From the NCBI RefSeq assembly GCF_003121295.1, contig NZ_PHNC01000032.1, forward strand, positions 1 to 64,000: DNA of 64,000 bases, in the 5' to 3' direction. Below are positions 8,012-17,359 of the stretch, piece by piece (within the stretch, counting starts at the first letter, position 1; the number at the start of each line of letters is the position of its first letter). The stretch is from Streptomyces orinoci. GTDB lineage: Bacteria; Actinomycetota; Actinomycetes; Streptomycetales; Streptomycetaceae. The notes under the pieces were generated by a model. The model was not told the DNA's origin. It ran no database searches and saw only the letters and a list, made by a program, of their open reading frames with translations. The position numbers and the translations under genes are program-made.

Positions 8012-11000
8012 CTAACGCTCCTGATCGTAGGTGCCGCCGGGGCCGAAGCCCTGGTCGTGTTGCTGATGCTGCTGGTGTCCGGGGTTCGCGGGGAACTCCG
8101 AGGTGTCCGACCCCGCGCTGCGTCCCTGCTGGACACCGCGACGCAGGTTGGCGAGCCGGCCGCGGACGTCCTCCGGGGCCCGGGAAATCTGCGGGCCGCT
8201 CTGGGCGGTCTCCACGGCCTTGCCCTCGACCAGGTTGGCCTTGGGCACCCGGCGCGGGAGGCCCGAGGCGGTCACTCCGCCGGCCTTCGGCACCTTGAGC
8301 CGCTCGGCACGCTGCCAGCGCTCGTCGTTGGCCGACTGCCCGGGCTCGTCCAGGGGACGAGGCTCCCGGCCGGTCTCCTGCTGGGGCTGCTGGAATTCAC
8401 CGCCGTCCCTTGTGGCCTCCTCGCCCGTCTCGGGTTGCTGCCACTGCTTCTCGCGGCGCGGCAGACCGGACCCGGTCAGTGAGGGGGAGCCGCTCGAGGC
8501 GGGGCCCGGACGGTCGAACTCTACGCGCTCCGGCTGCGCCGTGTCAGCGGTCAGCGAGGATTCCGGTTGCACCGGGTAACCCGCGGAGTGCTCATGCTGG
8601 TACGGACCTGCCTGGGGCTGTGATTCAGCCCACTCGCCTTGGTAGGCAGGCGCGTTGTAGTCACCGTAGGTCTGCTGGTCGGTGAAGACCGGCTCCTGGT
8701 AGGCGCCTTCCGTATAGGACTGCTGCCCGGCGTACGGCTGCTGCGCCTCCTGCTGCGGGTGCTCGGAGTCGAACGCCGTTGTGTGGAAGGTGTTTTGCGC
8801 CTCCTCCAGCGCCGCGCGCCGCTCCTCACGCAGCCGGGAACGGCCCAGCGGGTCCAGCGTGGCCCCGTCACCGGAGGGCTGGGACGGCTCGTAACGCGAG
8901 TCGTCGAAGCCGAGTTCGGCGGCGGTGCGCAGCTGACCGGTCTGGGCGGTCTGCTGCTCGGGCACGATCCGGGAGACCGTGAAGTCCTCGCCGTTCAACT
9001 GGTCCTCGCCACCGCCACCATGGGTGATGGCGTCCGGCAGCATCACCAGCGAGGTGGTGCCCGCCTGCTCCCCGGAGGGACGCAGCTGGACCCGGATGCC
9101 GTGGCGCATGGCCAGGCGGCCGACCACGAACAGCCCCATGCGCTGGGAGATGGCCGCGTCCACCGTCGGCGGGTTGGCCAGCTTGTGGTTGATGTCCGCG
9201 AAGTCCTCGGCGGTCAGGCCGATGCCCTTGTCGTGGATCTCCACCATCACCCGGCCGTCGGGCAGCCGGGTGGCGTTGACGCGCACCTTGGTGTGCGGGG
9301 AGGAGAAGGTGGTGGCGTTCTCCAGCAGCTCGGCCAGCAGGTGCACCAGGTCGGTGACGGCCAGGCCGTGGATGTCGGCGTCGGGGATGCCGGCCAGCTC
9401 GATGCGCTCGTACGCCTCCACCTCGGAGGAGGCCGCGCGCAGCACGTCCACCAGCGGGATGGGCTGGTCCCAGCGGCGCCCGGGCTCCTCGCCGGCGAGA
9501 ATCAGCAGGTTCTCGCCGTTGCGGCGCATTCGGGTGGCCAGGTGGTCCAGCCGGAAGAGGTTCTCCAGCTGGTCCGGGTCGGCCTCGTTGTTCTCCAGCG
9601 AGGTGATCAGGTCCAGCTGGCCCTCGATCAGACCCTGGTTCCGCCGGGAGAGGTTGGTAAAGATCGCGTTGACGTTGCCCCGCAGCAGGGCCTGTTCGGC
9701 GGCGAGCCGGACGGCCTCGCGGTGCACCTGGTCGAAGGCGCGGGCGACCTCGCCGATCTCGTCCTTGGTGGTGATCGGGATCGGCTGCACCCGGGTGTCC
9801 ACCCGGCCCGGATCGGTCCGGGACAGCTGGTCCACCAGCGCCGGCAGGCGCTGCTCGGCCACATCGAAGGCGGCGGTGCGCAGTTGGCGCATGCTGCGGC
9901 TCATGGAGCGGGCGATCCGGCCGGCCACCAGGAAGGCGGCGAGCAGGGCGACCACCACGATGGCCGAGTTGGTGATGGCGGTCTGCTGGGCGTCCGAGGA
10001 GATGCCCTCCACATCGCTCACCGCGACATCTGCCAGGTGCTTCTCCACCGAGCGGTAGGCGTCGAACTTGGGCGTGGAGGCGTCGAACCAGGACTTGGCG
10101 GTGATGCCCTGCGCCCGCAGCTGGGCCGGGGTGGCGCCGGACATGATGGCGTTGGCCATCTTGTCCTGGGTGGCGGTGTCGGCCTTGCCCAGCGCCGTGG
10201 TCAGCCGCTTGATGTCGGCCGGCGAACCGTTGGTCTTGTACTCGTCCTCGGCGATGTACTCCAGGAACTTGTACGAGGAGAACGAGGTCAGCAGGACGGT
10301 GCGTTCCTTGAGGCTGAGCTCCGGCTTGGCCAGCAGGTGGACGCCGATGGAGCGCTGCAGCGACTCGGCGGCCTTGGCCAGCGAGGCGGCGTAGACCTCA
10401 CGCCCATAGGAGCCGGCCGAACTGCCGGTGCCCAGGCCGAGTTCATTGTCGAAGGCCATCAGCGGACGCTGGATGGAGCCGTAGTCGTCCTCGGTCTTGA
10501 TGGACTTGTAGGCGCTGGAGCGGATGTTGCCCAGCTTGGTCTCGGCATCCCGCACGGTCTGCAGACGGCGCTGCAGGCTGGCGGTCTTGGGCATGCTCTT
10601 GGCCGCGTCGTCGAAGTCGGCGCGGGCGGCGTCCGTGGCGTCCCGGGACTGCTTGATCACCGGGTCGTCGGTCTTGCCGGTGAGCAGGGGTATCGCCGTG
10701 ACATCACGCTCGTAGATGATCGCGTGAGCGTAGCTGGCCGCAGCCTGCACCAGGCGCGCGGTCTTGGCCGCGTCCTCGGCCTCCTGCCAGGTGTCGATGG
10801 ACTTCTTGACGTCCAGGCCACCGAAGACCAGGGCCACCAGCACCGGCAGCAGCAGAATGGCGTTCAGCCGGGTGGCCACCCGCCAGTTGCGGGGCGAGAA
10901 CCGGCCGCCGCTGCCCGGGGGCGCGGCAGGGGTTTCCTGGGCTTCGGAGGGCGCTACCGCCACGCGCGACGGCGGTGTGAAGTTGCCCCGCGCGTCTGGC

Positions 11001-11035
11001 GTCTGCTGCGCGGCGCCTGTCTTTCTTCGCCTCAC
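8012..11035 (-). CDS. cvnA: Conservon sensor kinase-like membrane protein CvnA (first conservon)
   Basis: This histidine-kinase-like protein of 1007 aa heads the conservon. A cytoplasmic tail leads into a membrane segment (LNAILLLPVLVALVFGGLDV, about residue 57). A long extracellular helical NIT-type sensing region follows, then a second membrane helix (SAIVVVALLAAFLVAGRIA) and a HAMP linker. The dimerisation-like helix holds LDHLATRMRRN. The ATPase domain has an N box (ELLENATTFSSP), G1 (EIHDKGIGL) and G2 (GLFVVGRLAMRHGI). The C-terminal 300 residues are Gln/Pro-rich and disordered, ending in a conserved QISRAPEDVRGRLANLRRG. The start is GTG 11035 with AGAGG upstream. No receiver gene is nearby; in conservons output is thought to pass to CvnB-D. 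Confidence 0.93.
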   Translation of the reverse strand: MRRRKTGAAQQTPDARGNFTPPSRVAVAPSEAQETPAAPPGSGGRFSPRNWRVATRLNAILLLPVLVALVFGGLDVKKSIDTWQEAEDAAKTARLVQAAASYAHAIIYERDVTAIPLLTGKTDDPVIKQSRDATDAARADFDDAAKSMPKTASLQRRLQTVRDAETKLGNIRSSAYKSIKTEDDYGSIQRPLMAFDNELGLGTGSSAGSYGREVYAASLAKAAESLQRSIGVHLLAKPELSLKERTVLLTSFSSYKFLEYIAEDEYKTNGSPADIKRLTTALGKADTATQDKMANAIMSGATPAQLRAQGITAKSWFDASTPKFDAYRSVEKHLADVAVSDVEGISSDAQQTAITNSAIVVVALLAAFLVAGRIARSMSRSMRQLRTAAFDVAEQRLPALVDQLSRTDPGRVDTRVQPIPITTKDEIGEVARAFDQVHREAVRLAAEQALLRGNVNAIFTNLSRRNQGLIEGQLDLITSLENNEADPDQLENLFRLDHLATRMRRNGENLLILAGEEPGRRWDQPIPLVDVLRAASSEVEAYERIELAGIPDADIHGLAVTDLVHLLAELLENATTFSSPHTKVRVNATRLPDGRVMVEIHDKGIGLTAEDFADINHKLANPPTVDAAISQRMGLFVVGRLAMRHGIRVQLRPSGEQAGTTSLVMLPDAITHGGGGEDQLNGEDFTVSRIVPEQQTAQTGQLRTAAELGFDDSRYEPSQPSGDGATLDPLGRSRLREERRAALEEAQNTFHTTAFDSEHPQQEAQQPYAGQQSYTEGAYQEPVFTDQQTYGDYNAPAYQGEWAESQPQAGPYQHEHSAGYPVQPESSLTADTAQPERVEFDRPGPASSGSPSLTGSGLPRREKQWQQPETGEEATRDGGEFQQPQQETGREPRPLDEPGQSANDERWQRAERLKVPKAGGVTASGLPRRVPKANLVEGKAVETAQSGPQISRAPEDVRGRLANLRRGVQQGRSAGSDTSEFPANPGHQQHQQHDQGFGPGGTYDQER

Positions 11036-11351
11036 TCGTCCAACAACCTCTCGGCGTCGGCACTGTCCTCGTGCCGTCGTTCGGCTGAGCCGTCACTGCT
11101 CAGGTTCGGGAAATTCCAGCATGCCGGGCAGGTGCGTTCCAAACACCGGACGGATCCGGGTCACGGCGCAAACCGGCTGACATAAAACGGGCATTAAGCG
11201 CGACGGCGTTCAAAAGGCGGGCGAATTGTGCGCAGAGTGAGACCGGCCGAACGCGAGGGGTGTTCGCGTCCGGCCAATTCAACTGTCGAAACGTTATGAA
11301 CCTCAGGGCGTCCCGTGTTCAATCACACAGCCTCGGGCCGTCGTTGCGGCC
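11036..11351. other. Gap between the two conservons
   Basis: No gene is seen. The cvnA promoter of the first conservon should lie here, reading leftward. A GGGCCG/CGGCCC stem (11335-11352) overlaps the stop codon of the second cvnD and may be a weak terminator for the second conservon. The middle part, 11180-11310, is less GC-rich than its surroundings. Confidence 0.5.
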
Positions 11352-11933
11352 CTACTTCAGCCGTGCCATCAAAGCGTGCTCGACCAGGGTGATCAGCGTG
11401 CTCTTGGCCTCGTTGCGGTGGCGGGCGTCGGTGGTGATGATCGGCGCGTCCGGGCCGATCTGCAGCGCCTCGCGTACTTCCTCGGGGCCGTAAGGCTGCT
11501 GCCCGTTAAAGCCGTTGAGGGCGATGACGAACGGCAGCCCGCTGTTCTCGAAGTAGTCCACCGCCGGGAAACAGTCGGCCAGCCGCCGGGTATCGACCAG
11601 CACCACCGCGCCGATGGCACCGCGGACCAGGTCGTCCCACATAAACCAGAAACGGTCCTGTCCGGGAGTGCCGAACAGATAGAGGATCAGGTCGTCATCG
11701 AGCGTGATGCGGCCGAAGTCCATCGCCACGGTGGTCGTGGTCTTGTCCTGAACGTGGCTCAAGTCGTCGATGCCCGCCGAAGCGGAGGTCATAACGGCCT
11801 CGGTACGCAGCGGAGAAATCTCCGAAACTGCGCCCACAAAGGTCGTCTTGCCCACGCCGAAGCCACCGGCCACCACGATCTTCGCGGAAGTGGTGGCCCG
11901 GCCGACGCTCTGACTAGAGCTTCCGAAGTCCAC
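11352..11933 (-). CDS. cvnD: Conservon Ras-like GTPase CvnD (second conservon)
   Basis: A paralogue of the CvnD at 6383-6964 with the same length and the same GTP-binding motifs (GGFGVGKTT, FGTPGQDRFWF). It differs mainly in the first 13 residues and at scattered surface positions, such as ISPLRTE for INPLRTE and NGFNGQQPYG for NGFDGHQPYT. GTG start at 11933, overlapping cvnC by 20 bases exactly as in the first conservon. The near identity of switch regions suggests the two GTPases could share partners. Confidence 0.95.
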   Translation of the reverse strand: MDFGSSSQSVGRATTSAKIVVAGGFGVGKTTFVGAVSEISPLRTEAVMTSASAGIDDLSHVQDKTTTTVAMDFGRITLDDDLILYLFGTPGQDRFWFMWDDLVRGAIGAVVLVDTRRLADCFPAVDYFENSGLPFVIALNGFNGQQPYGPEEVREALQIGPDAPIITTDARHRNEAKSTLITLVEHALMARLK

Positions 11934-12321
11934 TGAGCACCCTTTCGAGCAGTGTCACATCCGGCGTCCCGCCGGACTCGCCGCTGCCGCCCGGCTGGTG
12001 GATGGCCACCATGCCGGCCTCCGCCAGGTCCGCGACCAGGATCCGCGCCACGCCCAGGGGCATGTTCAGCAGCGCGGAGACCTCCGCCACCGACTTCACC
12101 TCACGGCACAGGTGGCAGATCCGCTGGTGTTCGGGCAGCAGGTTCCCCAGATGCGCCGGGTCCGCGGTGGAGCTGACCAGTGCCTCGATGGCGAGCTGGT
12201 AGCGCGGCCGGGTCCGGCCACCGGTCATGGCGTAGGGACGCACCAGGGGCTGGTCGCCTTCACTCCCGTACGGCGAATGGTGATCGGCGCCGTACGGGCC
12301 GGGCGATGAGGGCGGGGTCAT
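11914..12321 (-). CDS. cvnC: Conservon DUF742 protein CvnC (second conservon)
   Basis: A DUF742 protein of 135 aa, starting at ATG 12321 with GGAGG five bases upstream. The N-terminal tail is short (MTPPSSPGPYGADHH) and the core is as in the other copy: RPYAMTGGRTRPRYQL, EHQRICHLCREVKSVAEVSALL and DVTLLERVLSGLRKL. It lies 103 bases after cvnB, a gap without the strong palindrome of the first conservon, and overlaps cvnD. Confidence 0.94.
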   Translation of the reverse strand: MTPPSSPGPYGADHHSPYGSEGDQPLVRPYAMTGGRTRPRYQLAIEALVSSTADPAHLGNLLPEHQRICHLCREVKSVAEVSALLNMPLGVARILVADLAEAGMVAIHQPGGSGESGGTPDVTLLERVLSGLRKL

Positions 12322-12424
12322 AAATCCTCCGGGCGGGACAGCAGGAAGGCAATGATGCCGTCGAGCGGGGGCCGGTGGGAGCTATCGGCCGTACGGTCGG
12401 ACGGGATGTGCGGTGTGTGTACGG

Positions 12425-12847
12425 TCAGTTCAGCAGGGAACCCTGCAACTCGGCGCGGAGGTCGGGCGTCAGCACATTGCCCGCGCGGTCGACCAGCAGG
12501 GCCATCTCATAGCCCACCAGGCCGATGTCGCACTCCGGGTGCGCCAGTACGGCCAGCGAGGAGCCGTCCGAGATGGACATGATGAAGAGGAAGCCGCGCT
12601 CCATCTCCACCACGGTCTGATTGACCGCACCGCCCTCGAAGATCCGGGAGGCACCGGCCGTCAGCGAGGTCAGCCCGGAGGCCACCGCCGCCAACTGGTC
12701 CGCGCGGTCACGGGGAAAGCCTTCGGACATGGCCAGCAGCAGGCCGTCGGCGGACACCACCACCGTGTGGGACACCCCTGGGGTGTTGTCCACGAAGTTG
12801 GTGATCAACCAGTTCAGATTCTGCGCCGCCTGGCTCATCGGACTCAA
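12425..12847 (-). CDS. cvnB: Conservon roadblock/LC7 protein CvnB (second conservon)
   Basis: Same family and role as the first CvnB; the proteins differ only at two early positions (ITNFVDNTPG here, ITSFVENTPG there). The frame opens at TTG 12847, directly after the cvnA TAG and six bases after AGGAG, giving MSPMSQ; ATG 12838 is the alternative. Long stretches of DNA are identical with 7615-8000, pointing to recent gene conversion. Confidence 0.93.
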   Translation of the reverse strand: MSPMSQAAQNLNWLITNFVDNTPGVSHTVVVSADGLLLAMSEGFPRDRADQLAAVASGLTSLTAGASRIFEGGAVNQTVVEMERGFLFIMSISDGSSLAVLAHPECDIGLVGYEMALLVDRAGNVLTPDLRAELQGSLLN

Positions 12848-15800
12848 CTAACGCTCCTGCTGGTAGGTGGGGCCAACGTGGTGGCTGCCGGTGGACGAGC
12901 CGCTGCCGGCCTGACGTCCCTGCTGGATGCCGCGGCGGAGGTTGGTCAGCCGGCCGCGTACGTCATCGGGCGCACGGGAGACCTGCGGACCACTCGCCTG
13001 GGACTGCTGTTGCTCGGCGGTGCCTTCGACGAGGTTGGCGCGGGGCACCCGCCGGGGCAGGCCGGAGGCGGTGGTTCCGCCGGCGGCCGGCTCACGGACC
13101 TGCTCGGCCCGGCGCCAGCGCTCGTCGTTGGGGGACTGGCGCCAGTTGTCCTGCGCGGGCTGCGGGGCGGCCGGCGGCTGGGTCTGGCCGGGCTCGCGGC
13201 GCGGCAGGCGGGGGCCGGGCGCGGGCTGCGCACCGCCGGCCGCCCCGCGGAACCAGTTGGACTCCAGCTGCTCGAACAGCGGCGTGCGTCCGTCACCGGG
13301 ACCGGCCGGAGGCAGCGAGCCCGCTTCCGGCGCCGGGTACTGGCCCGTGGTGCCGGACTGGTCGCCGCCGCCGGGCAGGGCGAACTGCCCCGTGCCCGAA
13401 GGGTCGTTGGCGCCGGGTGCGGGGAACTGCCCGGTGGTACCGGACCGGTCCTCGCGGGCCGGGAGCTGCGGGAAGGAGGCGGTGTCGCCGGGGCCGCCCG
13501 CGCCCGGGGCGGGGAACTGGCCGGTGCGGGAGGCCGTGTTGTCGCCCCGTGCCGGGTACTGGCCGGTGCCGGACCGGTCGTTGCCGCCGGGGAGGGCGAA
13601 CTGCCCCGTGCCGGAGGAGTCGCCGGCGCCGGGCGCCGGGAACTGACCGGTGGCCGCCGGGCCGTGCTGGTCGGCGGGGACGGGGCGCGGGTACTGCCCC
13701 GTGCCGGAGGAGTCGTTGCGGCCCGGCGCCGGGTACTGGCCGGTGGTGCCGGACTGGTCGTTGCCGCCGGGCAGCGCGAACTGCCCCGTGCCCGAGGGGC
13801 CGTCGGCCCCATGCGCCGGGAACTGGCCCGTGGTACCGGACCGGTCCTCGCGGGCCGGGAGCTGCGGGAAGGAGGCGGTGTCGCCGGGGCCGCCCGCACC
13901 CGGGGCGGGGAACTGGCCGGTGCGGGAGGCCGCGTTGTCGCCCCGTGCCGGGTACTGGCCGGTGGTGCCGGACTGGTCGTTGCCGCCGGGGAGGGCGAAC
14001 TGCCCCGTGCCCGAGGGGCCGTCGGCCCCATGCGCCGGGAACTGGCCCGTGCCGCCGTTGTCCGGCGCGGGCACCGCGGTCAGCCGCGGGTAGCCGGTGG
14101 AGCCGTCGCCGCCGTCCTGCGCGCCACCGCCGGGCAGCGCGAACTGCCCCGTGCTGTTGTCGCCCGGCTCACGCACCGGCGACAGCTGCGGGAAGGAGGC
14201 GGTGTCGGCGGGGCCGCCGGAGCGCGGAGCCTCCACGTCCTCATGACCGCGCGGCGTCTCCTGCCCGGCGCGCGGCGCACCGTCCGCCGCCAGCGGCCAG
14301 TCGTCCACCGGAGCGGGCCGGTTGGGCGTGGCGGGGGCCTGGTCGTTGCCCCAGCTGGGCGCGGGGCGGCCGGACTGCTCGCCGCGGTTGGGCAGTTGCG
14401 GGCGGCCGGCGCCCTTGTTGCCCACCGGACGGATGGCGGCCGGGCCCTTCTTGCCGCCGCGCGGGGGCAGCGGCGAACGGCCGTCGGCGCCGGGGCCGCC
14501 CGCTGCCGGGGTGTTCCCGGCCCGCTGCGGCGGGGCGTCGAAGAGGCTGGGGCCGGACGGGGCGGCAGCGGGGCCGCCGCCCTGGCCGGGGCCGCCCACC
14601 GGACGGGTGGGCAGACCGCTGCTGGTGGTGCCGCCCCGGCCGGGCAGCGCGGGGCGCGGACCGGAGGGCGGCATCTGGCGCCGGCTGGGCGCGGAGCCCA
14701 GCGCCCCGCCGCCCGGCGCACCGGCACCGGCGCCCGCACCGGGGCCGGCCGGCATGGCGGGAGCGGGCTTGGCACCGCCGGGGGCACCGGGCACGCCCGG
14801 GGCCGGCTTCTTGCCGCCCTGGGCGACATCCACCGGCAGCATGACCAGCGCGGTGGTGCCGCCGGAGTCGGAGGGGCGCAGCTGGATGCGGATGCCGTGC
14901 CGCAGGGACAGGCGGCCGACCACGAACAGACCCATGCGGCGGGAGACCGAGACGTCCACGGTGGGCGGGCTGGCCAGCCGCTCGTTGATCGCGGCCAGGT
15001 CCTCGGGGGACAGACCGATACCGGTGTCGTGGATCTCCACCAGCACCCGGCCGTCCGGCAGGGCATGACCGGTGACCTTGACCTTGGTCTGCGGGGAGGA
15101 GAACGAGGTTGCGTTCTCCAGCAGCTCGGCGAGCAGGTGGACGAGGTCGTTGACCACGCGGCCGGCCACCTCGGTGGGCGGCACACCGGTCAGCTCGATG
15201 CGCTCGTACTGCTCCACCTCGGACGCGGCGGCACGCAGCACGTCCACCAGCGGAACGGGGCGGGTCCACCGGCGGCCGGGCTCCTCACCCGCGAGGACCA
15301 GGAGGTTTTCGCCGTTACGGCGCATACGGGTGGCGAGGTGGTCCAGCTTGAACAGCGAGGACAGCTGGTCCGGGTCGGCCTCGCGGCTCTCCAGCTCGGA
15401 GATCAGCGAGAGCTGGCGCTGGATCAGACCCTGGCTCCGGCGCGAGAGGTTGGTAAACATCGCGTTGACGTTGCCCCGCAGCAGGGCCTGCTCGGCGGCG
15501 AGGCGGACCGCCTCGCGGTGCACCTCGTCGAAGGCCGCGGCCACCTTGCCGATCTCGTCACGGCTGTGCACACCGACGGACTCCACGGAGGTGTCCACGT
15601 CCTGCGGGTCGCTCTCGGAGAGCTGCTTGACCAGCTCGGGCAGGCGTTCCTGGGCGACCTTCTGCGCGGTGTCCTGGAGCCGGCGCAGCGAGCGCACCAT
15701 GGTGCGGGCCACGAAGAAGGCGCCGACCAGCGAGATGCCCAGGACCAGGACGATCAGCGCACCGTTGAGGATGGCCTCCTGCTGGGCGTCGTCGCGCAGC

Positions 15801-16879
15801 TGCTGGGCCTTCTGGTCCATCTCGGAGAGCAAGGTCTTCTCGATCTTGCTCATCTCGTTGATCTTGATGGTGTCGCGGTCGTACCAGTCGCGGTAGGACA
15901 GCGGGTCGCTCTTGAGCGCGCCCGACTTGTCCAGCACGCGCTTGGCATAGGTGTTGGCGGAGGCGATCTCCATCACGCCGCCGTTGAGCGCCTGCATCAG
16001 CTCGCCGTCACCGCCGTCACCGCGGATGGCGGTGAAGCGCTTGGTGGCCTCGTCCTCGTTGTCCATCGCCGCCTGGCCGTACTGGCGGTCGTTCTCGGAC
16101 AGCTGGGGGCCGCTGGGGTTGGCGAGACCGGCACTGATCACCGCGCGCTGGATGGAGGCGTACTCCTTGGCGTTGGCGAACGCGGCCAGCGCACGGGTCG
16201 CGGCGATCATGTCGCTGTTACTGGTGGCCTGGGCCATGTCCTGGGACAGCGAGAGCAGCGAAGTGATCAGGCCGTTATAGGCGTTGACCGTCTTGGCGAT
16301 ATAGACGTGGTCGTCATACGCCTTCTCGCGAACGTCCTTGATCTTGCGCAGCTGCTTGGTGATGTCAACCAGGGTGGTGTTGACGCCGACCATGGTGGGG
16401 TCGTTGGCGTCCACCTTGGCGGTGACGTCGCCGAAGGCCTTGATGGCGTTGTCGGTGTGCTCCCGGGGCGCGACGACATCGTCGTCCTTGTCGTTGCCCT
16501 TGGTCAGCGGACCGGCCGAGCGGTCCCGCTCCTCCTGCAGGGCGTCGGCCAGGTCGGTGGCCTTACCCGTCAGTTCGGTGAGCAGCTTCATATGGTCGAG
16601 CTGGTCGACATTGGTCAGCGAGTCGTCGATGCGCAGACCACCCAGGGTGGTCGCGGCGACAACCGGCAGGGCCAGCAGGGAGACCAGTCGGGTGCTGATG
16701 CGCCAGTTGCGCAGGGCTATTCGTGTGCCCGGCCCGCTGGGGCCCTTCGCCTTTGGCGCCTTCGGCCGTTCGGCGTTCTCGCCGCCGTTCGGCGCGTCGG
16801 CAGGCGTGCCGCGGTCGGTCGCACCGTTCGGCTCCGGCTCCGCCGCAGCGCTGCCATCCCTCTTGAAACGTCCCTGCAC
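12848..16879 (-). CDS. cvnA: Large conservon sensor kinase-like protein CvnA with repeat tail (second conservon)
   Basis: About 1343 aa from GTG 16879, chosen because AGAGG precedes it and the N-terminus then reads QGRFKRDGSAAAEPEPNG; a longer frame begins at 16984. A membrane helix (LVSLLALPVVAATTLGGL), a long extracellular NIT-like helical sensor and a second helix (GALIVLVLGISLVGAFFVA) are followed by HAMP, LDHLATRMRRN, N box (ELLENATSFSSP), G1 (EIHDTGIGL) and G2 (GLFVVGRLSLRHGI). After the ATPase domain come about 600 disordered residues: first Gly/Pro/Ala-rich, then sixteen TGQF or TGQY units, then the conserved VSRAPDDVRGRLTNLRRG end. It heads the second conservon. The antisense strand is open over its whole length because of the base composition. 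Confidence 0.92.
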   Translation of the reverse strand: MQGRFKRDGSAAAEPEPNGATDRGTPADAPNGGENAERPKAPKAKGPSGPGTRIALRNWRISTRLVSLLALPVVAATTLGGLRIDDSLTNVDQLDHMKLLTELTGKATDLADALQEERDRSAGPLTKGNDKDDDVVAPREHTDNAIKAFGDVTAKVDANDPTMVGVNTTLVDITKQLRKIKDVREKAYDDHVYIAKTVNAYNGLITSLLSLSQDMAQATSNSDMIAATRALAAFANAKEYASIQRAVISAGLANPSGPQLSENDRQYGQAAMDNEDEATKRFTAIRGDGGDGELMQALNGGVMEIASANTYAKRVLDKSGALKSDPLSYRDWYDRDTIKINEMSKIEKTLLSEMDQKAQQLRDDAQQEAILNGALIVLVLGISLVGAFFVARTMVRSLRRLQDTAQKVAQERLPELVKQLSESDPQDVDTSVESVGVHSRDEIGKVAAAFDEVHREAVRLAAEQALLRGNVNAMFTNLSRRSQGLIQRQLSLISELESREADPDQLSSLFKLDHLATRMRRNGENLLVLAGEEPGRRWTRPVPLVDVLRAAASEVEQYERIELTGVPPTEVAGRVVNDLVHLLAELLENATSFSSPQTKVKVTGHALPDGRVLVEIHDTGIGLSPEDLAAINERLASPPTVDVSVSRRMGLFVVGRLSLRHGIRIQLRPSDSGGTTALVMLPVDVAQGGKKPAPGVPGAPGGAKPAPAMPAGPGAGAGAGAPGGGALGSAPSRRQMPPSGPRPALPGRGGTTSSGLPTRPVGGPGQGGGPAAAPSGPSLFDAPPQRAGNTPAAGGPGADGRSPLPPRGGKKGPAAIRPVGNKGAGRPQLPNRGEQSGRPAPSWGNDQAPATPNRPAPVDDWPLAADGAPRAGQETPRGHEDVEAPRSGGPADTASFPQLSPVREPGDNSTGQFALPGGGAQDGGDGSTGYPRLTAVPAPDNGGTGQFPAHGADGPSGTGQFALPGGNDQSGTTGQYPARGDNAASRTGQFPAPGAGGPGDTASFPQLPAREDRSGTTGQFPAHGADGPSGTGQFALPGGNDQSGTTGQYPAPGRNDSSGTGQYPRPVPADQHGPAATGQFPAPGAGDSSGTGQFALPGGNDRSGTGQYPARGDNTASRTGQFPAPGAGGPGDTASFPQLPAREDRSGTTGQFPAPGANDPSGTGQFALPGGGDQSGTTGQYPAPEAGSLPPAGPGDGRTPLFEQLESNWFRGAAGGAQPAPGPRLPRREPGQTQPPAAPQPAQDNWRQSPNDERWRRAEQVREPAAGGTTASGLPRRVPRANLVEGTAEQQQSQASGPQVSRAPDDVRGRLTNLRRGIQQGRQAGSGSSTGSHHVGPTYQQER
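13327..14156 (-). repeat. TGQF/TGQY repeat block within the second cvnA
   Basis: Sixteen units of roughly 14-18 residues start with TGQF or TGQY (TGQFALPGGNDQSG, TGQYPARGDN, TGQFPAPGAG), with TASFPQLPAREDRSGT inserts between some. A higher-order unit is present twice: about 135 bases beginning at 13435 recur at 13831 with only a few changes, an offset of 396 bases or 132 codons. This indicates recent in-frame duplication. Confidence 0.9.
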
Positions 16880-17359
16880 TAGCGTCGCAACCTCTGGACC
16901 AGGCGTCCCACCTGAGCGGAGGGACGGTGTCGAGTCGTGGGGGGACCGCGGTTGCCCCCCTGGCGGTCCGTGGAATTCCAGCACAGTGCCTGATCTCCCA
17001 ACAAGGCCGGTGCCGTCAAGCCCCTTTAGATGGACGGTATGTGTCCGGCTGGATACGGAGCGTGGGATCAGGCTCCCGCAATATCGGGCATACAGGGAGG
17101 AGTTACCCGAGAGGCCGTGGTGGTCGCGTCATGTCCCAGTCGCCATGATCGGGAGCGGAACGTCTGCTTCAGCCCTGCAATGTCCGTTTCGTGGTGCTGA
17201 ATTGGCCGTCCGTTATGCGGCTTTTATCGTCAACCTCGTGAGCAAAATCACAGGTGAACCCGGGCTTCCCGTACATCCCGCCGGGGAAGGGCGTCGCCTA
17301 GCCTTGATTACTTGCCCCACAGAGCATCAACAACGCACCACAAGGGATACGAGGCACCA
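16880..17359. other. Divergent intergenic region between cvnA and a small gene
   Basis: No gene is recognised in these 480 bases. They should contain the leftward promoter of the second conservon and the rightward promoter of the small gene. A TTGACG lies on the minus strand at 17014-17019 without a convincing -10 partner. TAGCCT (17299-17304) fits a -10 on the plus strand. The part from 17130 to 17340 is less GC-rich than the flanks. Confidence 0.45.

Noticed and set aside
8639..11185. Long plus-strand frame opposite the first cvnA
   Set aside because: Shadow of cvnA; no start context and Gly/Val/His-rich composition typical of reverse frames.
12413..16882. Open frame of 1489 codons on the plus strand
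   Set aside because: It is the antisense of the second cvnA. High GC in third positions keeps the opposite strand open; there is no domain, and codon usage is atypical.
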